From positions 141,729,922 through 141,793,921 of the forward strand of contig NC_133538.1 of assembly GCF_048544455.1 (NCBI RefSeq): 64,000 nucleotides of DNA, in the 5' to 3' direction. Positions within the stretch are counted from its first letter, which is position 1. The number at the start of each line of letters is the position of its first letter. This document shows, one piece after another, positions 25,427 to 35,036 of this stretch. A program made the translations under genes and the position numbers. The DNA comes from Silene latifolia (lineage: Eukaryota > Streptophyta > Magnoliopsida > Caryophyllales > Caryophyllaceae). The notes beneath the pieces were generated by a model, which searched no databases, had not been told where the DNA came from, and saw only the letters and a program-made list of their open reading frames with translations.

Positions 25427-26766
25427 AGTATCCTTACATCAAATCTGAAGTATGGAAGGAGTTTAAAGAGTCTCGACTGTCAGAAGAATTTAAAGTAAGT
25501 ACTTAGATTCAGATTCGTTTATATTTTAGTATCATGCTGGTAGTAATAAATAAGTTCGTATTCGCTAATAATTCGTTCTCTTTTATTTTTGCGAGGCTAT
25601 AAGTAAGGTTTTGCGAGAGAGGCGAGTAAGAACAAGTACCCTCACAGAATGTCTCGTGGAGGATATCGAAAAGCAAAGCAGAAATTGGAAGAAAAATTGA
25701 AAGCAAAATTGAAGATCAAAGAACAAGAAAAAGAGAAAGGAACGGGGATAGACGACTCAGCAGAAGAAAGTAGTCAAACCCCAACTATCATAAAACGAGG
25801 TGACTTATGGATAGAGGGAAGAGTAGGCAATGACGGAGCATGTATAAATTCAGAGACTGAAAAAATAGTTGAAGAGCTGGTGAGTACTCCATTTCTGTTT
25901 ATCACTACTCAGTAAAAATCATATATAATAATCCATGCCATGTGCTACAATTTAATGAAAATAATTGCAAACAGGAAGTGTTGAAGGAAAAGGTCAAGAA
26001 AGGAGAATTTGTACCTAGCGGAAAAGTTGATGAATTGACAAAAGCGCTTGGAACTGCTGAGCATTATGGTCGTGTTAGAGGTGTTGGGGGTCGAGTCGGG
26101 CATAAGCAGTACTTTGGCAGATGCAAACGAACTCGAGATGAGAGTACTACTGTCATTTCACCAGAGTTTTTAGAGAAGCTTACAAAGCAGATCACAGAAC
26201 AAGTGAGGTCAGAGGTTTATAAAGACATCGAAATAATGATGGGGGAGAAACAGACAAATGGGAATGTTAGTTATTCCGTTCACAATGAGAAAGACGCAGC
26301 TGAGGTCGAGATGAATTGCAACAGTGGGAATGTTAGTGATCATATTTCTGATCCATTTGATGCCATACTTGAGAAGGTAATTAAATCTAGCAACAATTGA
26401 CTATGTTAGTGATCATATATATATTTCTGAATTGATAATAAACATTTTACTTATCTTTCTTTGGTTGCTTGCTTGTCCATCTTTGCTCCGCAGGATTTGA
26501 ATGTGAGCTAGTTTGTGCAAGAGATCGATGACTTCACTAAGGTGGCACTTGGACGAGTATTCAAGACCACAAGTCAGGCATCAGTTTGTCACGGTAAAAA
26601 AATTGGAGCAGAAACGTTAAGGGTATGCATTTACGTTCTCATGGAAGGTAAGGATGACACACCATTACCTATACCAACTGAGGAATTTGCTACTGTTGGT
26701 GATGCCCTTGGTTCCTTTGTACTTTGGCCGAGAAATGGAATCACTTTACGCTACGTAAAGGTATGA
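25427..26766 (+). pseudogene. Second CACTA-1 gene, middle exons (Transposase_24 end, DUF8039)
   Basis: The exon split by copia resumes here and ends at 25494. The next exon includes NKYPHRMSRGGYRKAK followed by a Lys/Glu-rich helix; its frame is disturbed near 25.62 kb. A further exon (about 25975-26380) carries KGEFVPSGKVDELTKALGT and HYGRVRGVGG, the hallmark of the Transposase_24 family. A later exon (about 26495-26760) matches the DUF8039 pattern, with CIYVLMEG, PLPIPTEEF and ALGSFVLWPRNGI. DUF8039 next to an Ulp1 domain is a common plant transposon arrangement. Exon edges have GT and AG signals. I infer one multi-exon gene with the Ulp1 block that follows. Confidence 0.7.
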
Positions 26767-26849
26767 AAGCCATACAGTTAACCGTCTTTTTTTAGTTCTT
26801 GCCACTGAAAGCAAGCTCTAATAATTATAGGTGTAATTCTTTTTTCCCA

Positions 26850-28540
26850 GGAATGTCAGAAAAACCTGGATTCGAGAGAGAGGGGAGAAGACGGGGGAGA
26901 AGATGGGGGAAAAGAGGCGGGGAAAAGATTACGGAAAAGACTGCGATGACACCTAAACCCAAAAGACGGAAGACATCTGGAACTTCTAATTCCCAGAAAG
27001 TAGAAAGTGGTAAAAGTAAGATAAGTGGTGGTGGATCAGTGACAAGATCAAACAACCAGTTGAAAGCGCTTTTGAACCAAAATTACGATTGTAGACGATT
27101 ACTGGCAAGGGTAGTTAGTGTGATGTGCGATAATCAAGTGACCGATGTTAATTTGATCGAGAATGTCCTAGGATCCAAGAAAAGGTTGCGCCTCGCCAAG
27201 GAAGACATAGCTTCATTGTTGAACATGAATAAGATCTCCCTTGGAGTCATTGACACTTTTCTTGGGTATGTATACTACAATTATTGTATCTCATTATTTA
27301 GTTTTGCATTGGTTATTCAATCAGCAACATCTACTGTATGGGTTATTCAAACTGCAACATCTACTGCCACCACGTCGAGTAGGTTTGCGAAGCTACTCGT
27401 TACGCTCGTTCCTTTAACTTTTAATCTGCTTCCATGGAAAAGGTTGATTATTTACCGTAAATGTTGGTTATACTTATACGTATATTGTTATAGGTACTTG
27501 GATAGCATCTGTGACCAGCAAATGTACGGGTTCTTATGTCCAGAAATTATTTCACAAATAGGCTATGCCTCAGATGAAGCAAGGTAACCATACTTTCTAA
27601 AAGGATGAAAGACTTGAAAAGGAAATTTTACATCGCTCCATATTATGATGAGTAAGTCTTTGATCAACCTTGCCTTTTAAATAAACAAAACTGTCACCAT
27701 TTATTATTGATTATCATGTAAATAAGTTACAAATTATTTACAGTGATCATTGGATGCTCGTTGTGACTGACGTTGCTGATCATAATCAAGTGCATTGGTT
27801 CGACTCACTAGGAAAGTCGTCAGTCAAAGTTGAGATCTTTAATTAATGCGTAAGTTCATCTTAATAGTTCATTTATTGATATGCACATAAATAAATGTTC
27901 AACTGATTAGAACATTAAAAATGGCAACTATTATTGGCTGACAATCATTTATTTGAAACCATGTTTATATTTAGATCGGTAAGAGTATGCGGCTACAATG
28001 GTGGGGAAAGAATGCGTTCTCAAGCACCGCAATGGCTGCAACATAATGTAAGTTGTTGCTTATTATGACGACAAATTCAATGTCTAATCATCAATCACTT
28101 TTAATTGACAAAGTCATGTTATTGGTTTAATTCTTATCGAGTTGTTGTTTTAGTGTGCTCGTCAACAAGGTGTTGTAGAATGCGGGTACTACGTCATGAG
28201 GTACATGCTGGAAATCGTCACGCGTTCTAATCCAACAAAAGCTATCAATGAGGTCAGTTTCGACATTATAGCAAAACTCGGTATTTTTTCAAGTAATTAT
28301 CCTACTTTGACCTGCTGCCTATACGCATTGTGGGCGAACCTGATGCCAATTCAATGAGCTAGCTGCTGCACCCTCTTCCCTTAATTATTAGCTTATATGA
28401 AGCTGCCCTTGTGAGGCCATGTCTGACTGCCCCATTGTCATTAATATGCATTACAGGTTTTTCAAGACACAACGCCATATTCACAAGAAGAATTAGATGA
28501 GATTCGGGACTTGTGGGCGAACTATTTTCTCAATATCTAG
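26850..28540 (+). pseudogene. Second CACTA-1 gene, 3' exons: Ulp1/C48 cysteine protease domain
   Basis: The exons encode a basic linker (PKPKRRKTSG), a conserved N-terminal segment (LIENVLGSKKRLRLAKEDI) and an Ulp1-type protease domain. Catalytic residues are visible: His in DHWMLVV (27748-27750), Asp in VHWFDSLGKS (27802-27804) and Cys in GVVECGYYVMRYM (28181-28183), in the H-D-C order of C48 peptidases. The last exon ends with DLWANYFLNI and a TAG near 28538. Most exon edges show GT-AG signals. A frame problem is seen near 26.94 kb, and a stop follows KVEIFN near 27.84 kb, so I treat it as damaged although the triad is whole. Ulp1 enzymes cleave SUMO-like modifiers in the nucleus; the role inside a transposon is not established. 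Confidence 0.8.
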
Positions 28541-28849
28541 CCGTAGATAGCTAGCTAGCGTAGTAATGTATTAGGTAGTTGCATTTTGAAAAAGCGATTA
28601 CATGATCGCAAGACCATATGTTATGTTGGTGGGATTTGTTATGCCCTTTGTTGTTGTTCGTTAGTTGTTGAATTCGGATGACGGAGACGGTTGCGTTGTA
28701 TGTTGATTGGGATCGGTTTTTATTAATTGAAATCGATCATTTTGGTTGAATGGCAGTTGGCATGTTTTGTATTAATGTTTTGGCATTCAAATTGGTGTAA
28801 TGCAATATGAATTGGCCTGCTCTTTTCAAATTTTTTTAAAAAAAAACAA

Positions 28850-29151
28850 TATAAAGGACAGCGGATTTATAAAAGTTCGATGTAATTCTAGCTTCAAAGG
28901 ACATGGGCTTTCTATAAAAATCTGATGTACATTACACATATGGACATCGGATTAATGTTAAAATCTGATGTTCATTACTCATATGGACATCGGATATATT
29001 TAAAAATCCGATGTGCATATATTAATGGACATCGGTTTAAAGTCCCATGTCCATTACACCCCATATGGACGGGACTGAACTCTACATCGGCCTATAATCC
29101 GATGTCCATGTGTCTAGAAGTCCGATGTCCTTCATGATTTCTATAGTAGAA
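28850..29151. repeat. Right subterminal and terminal repeats of CACTA-1
   Basis: At least six ACATCGG/CCGATGT-type palindromic units of about 30-45 bp lie between 28856 and 29130, followed by the degenerate end TTTCTATAGTAGAA. They mirror the left end. Confidence 0.85.
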
Positions 29152-29292
29152 ATCAAAGGAATACAATAACACTATCTATATTTAATCTCCATCTATAATT
29201 CTTCTATAATTTTATCCCTAATTTACAGAACTAGATACCTTTTTTTCACAATAATTAGGCCTGATCCCTTCAGGGAGAATCCTGCTAAAACA
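29152..29292 (+). repeat. 3' LTR of the Retand-type element, right part
   Basis: Resumes with ATCAAAGGAATACAAT and ends CTAAAACA, as the 5' LTR does. It is followed by the CCTGG target duplication at 29293-29297. Confidence 0.92.
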
Positions 29293-29297
29293 CCTGG

Positions 29298-30374
29298 CAT
29301 AGGATAACTATGTGTGGCGGGGGACGATATATATATATATATTTGATTTTAACCTAGACAGATGTTTATTCCATCTCATTTTCTATACTATCCTTGTATC
29401 ATTGAGAACACACATTTTTTGCTGTTATTTTCCTTAATATAGGGTGCTTGCAGATATTCTAGAGGAATGGAGGGGGTATATTTTAAAGAGTGGAAGGAAG
29501 GGGAAGGATAGAGGAGGAGGGAGAAGGGAAAGGAGCAGGGGGAGGGGAAAAAGGGAAGGGCTTTTCTTTTATGGAAATTGAAGGTGCCTTCAGATGATCA
29601 AACGCTGATCAGTTTGAGCAGGTGAGAGTGGAAGAGGCTATGAGGGACATGGGTTAAGGAGTGTCGAGACTTCACGGTGGGGTGTAGGATATTTGGGAAA
29701 GAAGAAACAATGCGGTTTTCACTAAAGGCAAGTGGAGGTTTAACATGGTAATTAGGAGGACCCTGGAGTTATGGGAGATGAGGGACATGGGCAGTGAGCC
29801 GAAGGGGGGTACGATTAATGGACATATGGTTTCGAGTATTATGTTTTATTGAGCCGAACCAAAAAGTTGGTTTCGTATGTTGTGACTCGTGTGAGTTATG
29901 ACCTTCTCATGTAAATATAGATCTGAACTCGAAGCAAATAAATCTTTTAGTGATGGAGTTTTGTGCTTTGGGTTTTATCGTGAATACGCAAATACATCTT
30001 CCTTTACCTTTGAACATTGTTCCTTTGTTTGTAAATAGAAACAACTTCTACAGGTACTTCGAGAGCCTTTTAGGTGGTAGCCCGACTTTCTTTTTGCTTA
30101 TTTAATTTTTTTCCCTCCAGATAATGAGCAGTACATGTTTTTATTATTTGTGTTCCATACATCTTGATCGTGTAACTTTGATAGGGTGTGTTTTTCCTTG
30201 TTGCTAGGTATGGTTGGATGATTTATTGTTTTGAGGGACTTGGTTTGTGAGGGACTTGGTTTGTGCACACCTTAATCTCATCAATTTTGGGCTAACTAGG
30301 GATTTCTGTAAGGTGGTGTTGGATGAGTTATCAATTGAAAAATGATGAAGTTGTCTTAAGGAATGTTTATTATA
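29298..30374. other. Spacer with polypurine tract and possible LINE remnant
   Basis: Joins the pre-insertion sequence left of 1778. It holds a short (TA)n tract (about 29329-29341), a G/A-only stretch of more than 100 bp (about 29465-29570), and a weak coding remnant (about 29688-29850). The remnant reads DIWERRNNAVF then WRFNMVIRRTLELWE, which resembles the C-terminal tail of plant LINE ORF2. A 16-bp word, GAGGGACTTGGTTTGT, is repeated in tandem near 30233-30265. No host gene is supported. Confidence 0.45.
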
Positions 30375-30667
30375 CACTACAACAAATTGTCACTTACCCC
30401 ACGAATTATGCCACGGGAATTTATAATTCGTGGCTTGCTTAGCCACGGGAAAAATTTATTCATTATTTTGGAAAACAATTTATGCCACGGGATAACTTTT
30501 TCCGTGGCAAAAAATTCACTTGCGCCACGAAATAAGCTACACCCATGGCAAATAATCATTTTAGCCACGAACTATGTCACACCCGTGACTAAATTTTAAT
30601 TAACCACGAATTGTTCCATGGCAAAAAAAAAGTTTTAGGCACGAATTAACAAACTCCCGTGGCGAGT
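30375..30667. repeat. Left subterminal palindromes of CACTA-2
   Basis: Units such as GCCACGGGAATTTATAATT followed by CGTGGC, and GCCACGGGATAAC followed by CCGTGGC, repeat at roughly 30-60 bp steps. The array is cut at 30681 by the LINE insertion. Confidence 0.82.
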
Positions 30668-30681
30668 ATCTTTTCCGACTT

Positions 30682-32111
30682 TTTTTTTTTAGTAAAATTT
30701 AAGTATATTAAAATTATCAAGTAACCATACATAGCAATATGCGTGATCGTTTAACGGACTCACCCACATCATGCCACACCCAACCCAAAAACATTAGAGC
30801 CAAAGACCGTGGCCCATCAACCCACAACTTAAATCAGGGGAAACAAACAACAAAAACAAATTTGGACAACAAAACCCAGAAATCCCCAATTTGGAAACCC
30901 TAAAAAATCGCATATCCTCATCTTCATCATCGTTCCAGTAGAACTCTCACCAATCCTCCATTTCCCCGGTTGCCATTCTCCTTTGCATACAAGAACCGAG
31001 ACTTCAAATCCACAATGAGTTGCCTTGCAAGGGAAGACGGTCGTATCACATACGCATTCATCCTGCAATTGTTCCGTTGCTGCCAAATATTGTAGATACA
31101 AGCGTTGATCACAGCATTAATTATCCCCTTATCATCTCTAGTCCCTCCTCTGGCCAACCTCCAAGCTAAAAGACCAACAATAGGTATATCCATTCGCAGC
31201 CACTCCCCTACCAGGATGATGACCTCTCTACTGTACCTGCAGTCGAAGAAGAGATGATCCAGGTCTTCTATTCCACTGCCGCAGATGTAGCAGGTATTAT
31301 CTTCTTTGATCCCTAAATTATATAATTTAGCATTAGTGTTCATGTTTCCCTGTTGATAGATCCAAGAAATGAAGCTGTGTTTTGGTATTGACCATTTATT
31401 CCAAATGTGTCCATACCATTGAACTTTCTGTCCCTTATCCCGTAGCCATTCATATCCTTTTGCTACAGTGTACTCCTGCCCATTTTGAATCGACCAAATT
31501 TGTTGCTGATATGCTACAGAAAAGATGTCTCTTGTTTGGCATATTTTCCTCCAACACCAGCTTGAGGCAGTATTAGGGGAATAAGAGTGCCAATTCTGTC
31601 CTCTCAGATAAGTGTGATTTACCCACCTCACCCAAAGATGATCGGGTTTAGTAGCTAACCACCATACCAGCTTTCCAACTGATGCTTTTTTCCAAAGAAT
31701 GTCATTCTTTAAGCCCAAGCCCCCTTCCTGTTTAGGTCTGCATACTTTGTCCCATGAGACTAGGGGAGATCTCCTGAATTCAACACCCCTATCCCATAGG
31801 AAATTTCTTCATATACTTTCAATTCTAGCAATGACTCCAGTAGGGAGGATAAAAATGGAAGCCTAGTAGTTGTGAAGAGTTTTCAGGACATATTGGATAA
31901 GAGTTAACCTCCCTGCATAGGACAACTTTCTAGTCCCCAAACCCCTAATTCTGTTAATGACTTTGTCTATGAGAGGCTTATAATCATTAGCATTCAACCT
32001 TGTAGTTTTAATAGGCACCCCAAGATACCTAAATGGAAGGGTTCCCTCCACCAAGCCTGACACCTGCATAATATCTGCTTTCAAACTGTCAGCTACACCA
32101 TTAAAGTAGGC
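30682..32111 (-). mobile_element. 5'-truncated LINE (plant L1-type) inside CACTA-2
   Basis: Flanked by the perfect 14-bp duplication ATCTTTTCCGACTT (30668-30681 and 32112-32125). A T run right after the left duplication is the poly(A) tail of a minus-strand insertion. The coding remnant covers the end of RT and the zf-RVT tail: LPFRYLGVPIKT and RKLSYAGRLTLIQ (about 31870-32080), then VGKLVWWL and the CYICGSGIEDLDHLFFDC zinc motif (about 31240-31300). In-frame stops lie at 31863-31865 and 31809-31811 on the minus strand. The wording is close to the L1 copy at 58995-63830 (VGKLVWWL, WVNH), so both belong to related LINE families. Confidence 0.88.
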
Positions 32112-32841
32112 ATCTTTTCCGACTTAAATTAACATATTTTTTCATGTTAAGGCAAACCTAAAATCTAGAAGAAATTTAATCAAATATAAATAATATGAAA
32201 ATGCATTTAAATATAAAATTTTGCAAACACTTTGATTAATTTAATTAATATTTTTTTATTGTTTTATTTACCTTAATAAGAAATTTTAAAATTTTATAAA
32301 CTTATATGCAAGCAAAGAAAGTTTATCGTCTAAATTTTTTTATTATTTTAGAAATCACAATTACGTTTTACAGGTTTTTCAAAACATTTCTAATTTATGA
32401 AATTTGTTTTAATATATAATTATGTTTATTAGAGTTTCTTTTAATTTTTTAATTAAAACATTATAATCTTGAATAACAATCTTATATGATCGTATCACAT
32501 TTAAAGACATAGCATATAAAATTAAATAAATAAGTTATTTATCATCTATCTTTAATAAATCTAAAATTAACATATTGTCAAATTGGTTCATTCAAAATTT
32601 GATTTACAACTTTATTTGTAAGATTTTTGTAGAAAAATTTGAATTTGATATAAAATTTAACTTGGTAAGAAAAAAAGTTTGGGAAATTTTCTTTTAGGAT
32701 TGAAAAAAAACGACAATTAGATTACAAAATTGATTAAATAAAATAGGTGCGCTGAGAAACGAAAGAGAAAAATGATCTCCGATCCCACAAATCAATTAAG
32801 AAAAAAACATATCGGAAAAATTATCAATATAAAAAATTAAA

Positions 32842-33218
32842 GGGTTAATTGATAAACAATACCAATATAAGGACCATTTTTTCATAATCAGTACCAACAT
32901 AATCAATAATTAGTAATAAATACCAAAATATTAACTTTTTTCTACGATCGGTATTAAGTCGCCTGAAAATCTAATCTCAATCTACTTGAAAAAGTCCAAA
33001 AAGCCATAATTCAAGTACAAATCTCCACTCACCCACTTCCAAAATCCCTCTCTTAGATGAAAACACATTTAAAGTAGGAAAAAAATTAGAGTAAGAAGAC
33101 GACTTGGTAACTATCGTAGAAAAAAGTTAAAATTTTGGTAGTGATTACTAATTATTGATTATGTTGGTATTGATTATGAAAAAGATGACTAAAGTTGGTA
33201 GTTTTTATCAATTTACCC
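32842..33218. mobile_element. MITE with inverted repeats over 100 bp long
   Basis: The left end, starting GGGTTAATTGATAAAC, and the right end, ending TTTTTATCAATTTACCC, are inverted copies. They stay similar for about 110 bp, both containing AATCAATAATTAGTAAT and TTAACTTTTTTCTACGAT. The unique middle is only about 150 bp. No clear target duplication could be fixed, so the superfamily is open. No coding sequence is present. Confidence 0.8.
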
Positions 33219-33455
33219 AAAATTCAATATGGAGAAAATTTTTCATTGAAAATGAGTACATCACAGGGAAAATATAGAAATTATAATAATTTAAAGTCAC
33301 ATGTGCAAATAATGTGAAAAATTTGAGAAAAAGAATGATAAATCATAACAAAGTGATAAATCAGTTTAAGAAAATAAGCGATTCTGTTGTACGGCAATGT
33401 TTTTCATGTTTTTTTAGTTAAAAGTGACTACTTTTTGGTTAATAGTGACCAATTT

Positions 33456-33477
33456 GGGGGGGGAGGGGGGGAGGGGG
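33456..33477 (+). other. G-rich tract with G-quadruplex potential
   Basis: Runs of eight, seven and five G separated by single A bases. The tract sits in otherwise AT-rich sequence inside CACTA-2. Confidence 0.6.
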
Positions 33478-33799
33478 AAAGACCTTAAGTTATAAAAAGC
33501 GGTCATTATTTTACGAAATAATGGTTAATTTTTCGTATCGTAGATACGACGGTCATACAATAGCATTTGCGTAAAAAAATATACGGAAAAATGAGTACAA
33601 GAAAAAATGAAAATAAGAATGTCGATAAACTAAAGAAATAAAAAAATGTTAGGAAAACACGATTAAGTTTACTTTTTAGAGAAAATGGTTTTGCTAATTT
33701 GGGCAAAAAAATGACGTCAAAATCATTAGTCAGGAGGGTAACATCGAAAATTTGATTGTTTTGGCCAAAATAATGTTTTTCCAGCAAAAATTCGTAAAT

Positions 33800-34080
33800 C
33801 ATGTAACATTTTTGTAAATAAATAGGACTAAAGATAAATTTTGGAAGAAAAAAATAAACTTAAAAGGATTCAAAGTACTAATTATATCAACAAAGTTAAC
33901 TTTCAGTTTCGGTAGCACATCAAAAGAACTCTACAGTTAAGCGTGTTGAGGTGAGAGTAGTGTTGGGATGGGTGACCTCCTGTGAAGCCTCTTTGATGCG
34001 CGCGAATGCATGACCGGTGAAACCTAAGAACGTACAAATGAATCGAAATAACTAGCGAAACCAGTACCGAGATTGTCACG
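33800..34080 (+). mobile_element. 5S-rRNA-like fragment, probably a decayed Cassandra-type LTR
   Basis: The stretch at about 33930-34000 contains the 5S rRNA internal promoter words AGTTAAGCGTG and GGGATGGGTGACCTCC. Upstream it shares ATATCAACAAAGT with the solo LTR at 40191-40504. TGTAACA near 33802 could be the LTR start, but the right end and target duplication are not clear. It is too diverged in its 5' third to be a 5S gene. It is a fossil in CACTA-2. Confidence 0.6.
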
Positions 34081-34139
34081 ATTCCATATATGATAAAATA
34101 TCGATCGTGAAAAAAAAAATATTTAACATTTTATTTATT

Positions 34140-34397
34140 TAATTTTCATAAATATTTTTTGCCATGGGAATTTTTTTTGGCCACGGGAAATTTTTTGGCC
34201 ACGGGAGTTATTAGCTACTAGAGAATCCGTGGCCAAAAATTTAATAATAGCCACATTCTTGTTTTTCCCGTGGATATCTCTTTGCCACGACCACTTGCGT
34301 TACGGAAGGTATTCCCGTGGCCAAATGATTTAGCCACATAAATTTAACACTTGCGCCACGAATTAAGCGGTGGCCCAAGTGCTCATTTGTAGTAGTG
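34140..34397. repeat. Right subterminal palindromes of CACTA-2
   Basis: GCCACGGGA, CCCGTGGC and TTGCCACGA words alternate in both orientations up to the terminal TTTGTAGTAGTG, mirroring the left end. Confidence 0.82.
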
Positions 34398-34796
34398 ATA
34401 CTTTAGTTTGTTAGTATCTTAAGCATCGCACTTGCTGTGTAAAATTTAAAGCATAATATCGTAGTTTTCTAGCATGTAAAACTCTTTATCTGATATGTAA
34501 TTAGGTTGAGTTTTATTAGCATAGAGAGAGGAGCTTGTTTTCAATTACTCAGAAGACTCCTTTCACGAAGCACAGAAGAAAAAAAAGCGAAGATGACCAG
34601 GTAAGTTCCAATTTGAGATTTATATAAAAAGTGGCGAAGATGAAGGGAAAAACTGTCATATTGCCCATGACTTTAGATTTATATTTAACCTGTGTTGTCC
34701 TATAAGTATTTTACAATACTATTTATTTCTTTGTTTGCACCCATGTCCTCAGAGACGAAGCTACGCTTTGGCCAAATGGGCCATGGCTCGGGTGAG
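34398..34796. other. AT-rich spacer
   Basis: No ORF or element recognised. A short purine-rich stretch ending in ATGACCAG|GTAAGT (about 34590-34605) looks like a tiny exon edge, but no matching downstream exon was found. Confidence 0.4.
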
Positions 34797-34893
34797 CTTT
34801 GAAAGTGGCGTAGTGGTTACAAGTTGTTCATGAGTGAGATACTAACATGCCGTTGGATCTTGTGTTCGACCCTCGGATGGCTCCCATTTTAAG

Positions 34894-34925
<32 letters not shown>
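34797..34925 (+). mobile_element. tRNA-derived SINE
   Basis: A perfect Pol III A box, TGGCGTAGTGG (34806-34816), and B box, GTTCGACCC, about 60 bp apart are followed by a short body and an A run of about 25 bases. This is the layout of a plant tRNA-derived SINE. No target duplication could be fixed, so the 5' edge is approximate. Confidence 0.7.
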
Positions 34926-34938
34926 TTGTTACTAATCG

Positions 34939-34940
<2 letters not shown>

Positions 34941-35034
<94 letters not shown>
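34941..35034. repeat. (TA)n microsatellite
   Basis: About 94 bp of near-perfect TA dinucleotide repeat directly after the SINE tail. Confidence 0.97.

Positions 35035-35036
<2 letters not shown>

Larger units (their letters stand above)
11605..29151 (+). mobile_element. CACTA (En/Spm) DNA transposon carrying TNP2 and Ulp1-type genes, with nested copia
   Basis: The left end reads CACTACTACAGAATTC. The right end read inward is CTACTATAGAAATC, so the inverted repeat covers about 12 bp with mismatches and the right end lacks the terminal CA/TG. Comparison with the uninterrupted 5' LTR shows a 3-bp duplication, best read as ATC (11603-11605 and 29152-29154); the boundary is uncertain by one base. 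Both ends carry subterminal palindromes built from ACATCGG. Two genes on the plus strand lie inside: a TNP2-type transposase (12453-15638) and a second gene of Transposase_24, DUF8039 and Ulp1 type (16141-28540). Without the copia insertion it would be about 8.8 kb. The transposase has about five frame breaks, so it is not autonomous now. Confidence 0.92.
1778..29297 (+). mobile_element. Ty3/gypsy Tat/Retand-type LTR retrotransposon, carrying nested insertions
   Basis: A complete insertion flanked by the 5-bp duplication CCTGG (1778-1782 and 29293-29297). Parts in order: 5' LTR, primer-binding site, gag-protease, RT-RNase H, a second archaeal-type RNase H, integrase, tandem-repeat spacer, antisense coding blocks, polypurine tract and 3' LTR. 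The 3' LTR is split by a CACTA transposon. The second RNase H and the antisense ORFs near the 3' end point to the Tat/Retand lineage. The 674-bp LTRs show about 17 differences by eye (about 2.5%), suggesting roughly one to two million years under usual plant rates. The coding part is broken, with around ten breaks. Confidence 0.88.
30375..34397. mobile_element. Non-autonomous CACTA element (CACTA-2) with nested insertions
   Basis: The left end is CACTACAACAAATTG and the right end is CAAATGAGCACTT's partner, ending TTTGTAGTAGTG at 34397. The TSD is ATA on both sides (30372-30374 and 34398-34400). Both ends carry palindromic subterminal units with GCCACGGG or CGTGGC cores. No transposase fragment was found; inside are a truncated LINE, a long-TIR MITE and a 5S-like LTR fragment. 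Its family differs from CACTA-1, as the subterminal core is unrelated. It would depend on an autonomous relative elsewhere. Confidence 0.88.

Noticed and set aside
30375-34397. CACTA-2 as an autonomous transposon
   Set aside because: No TNP2 or accessory gene sequence inside; the only coding remnant is from a LINE.
34797-34880. tRNA gene
   Set aside because: A and B boxes are good, but no cloverleaf or acceptor stem is seen and an A tail follows, so SINE fits better.
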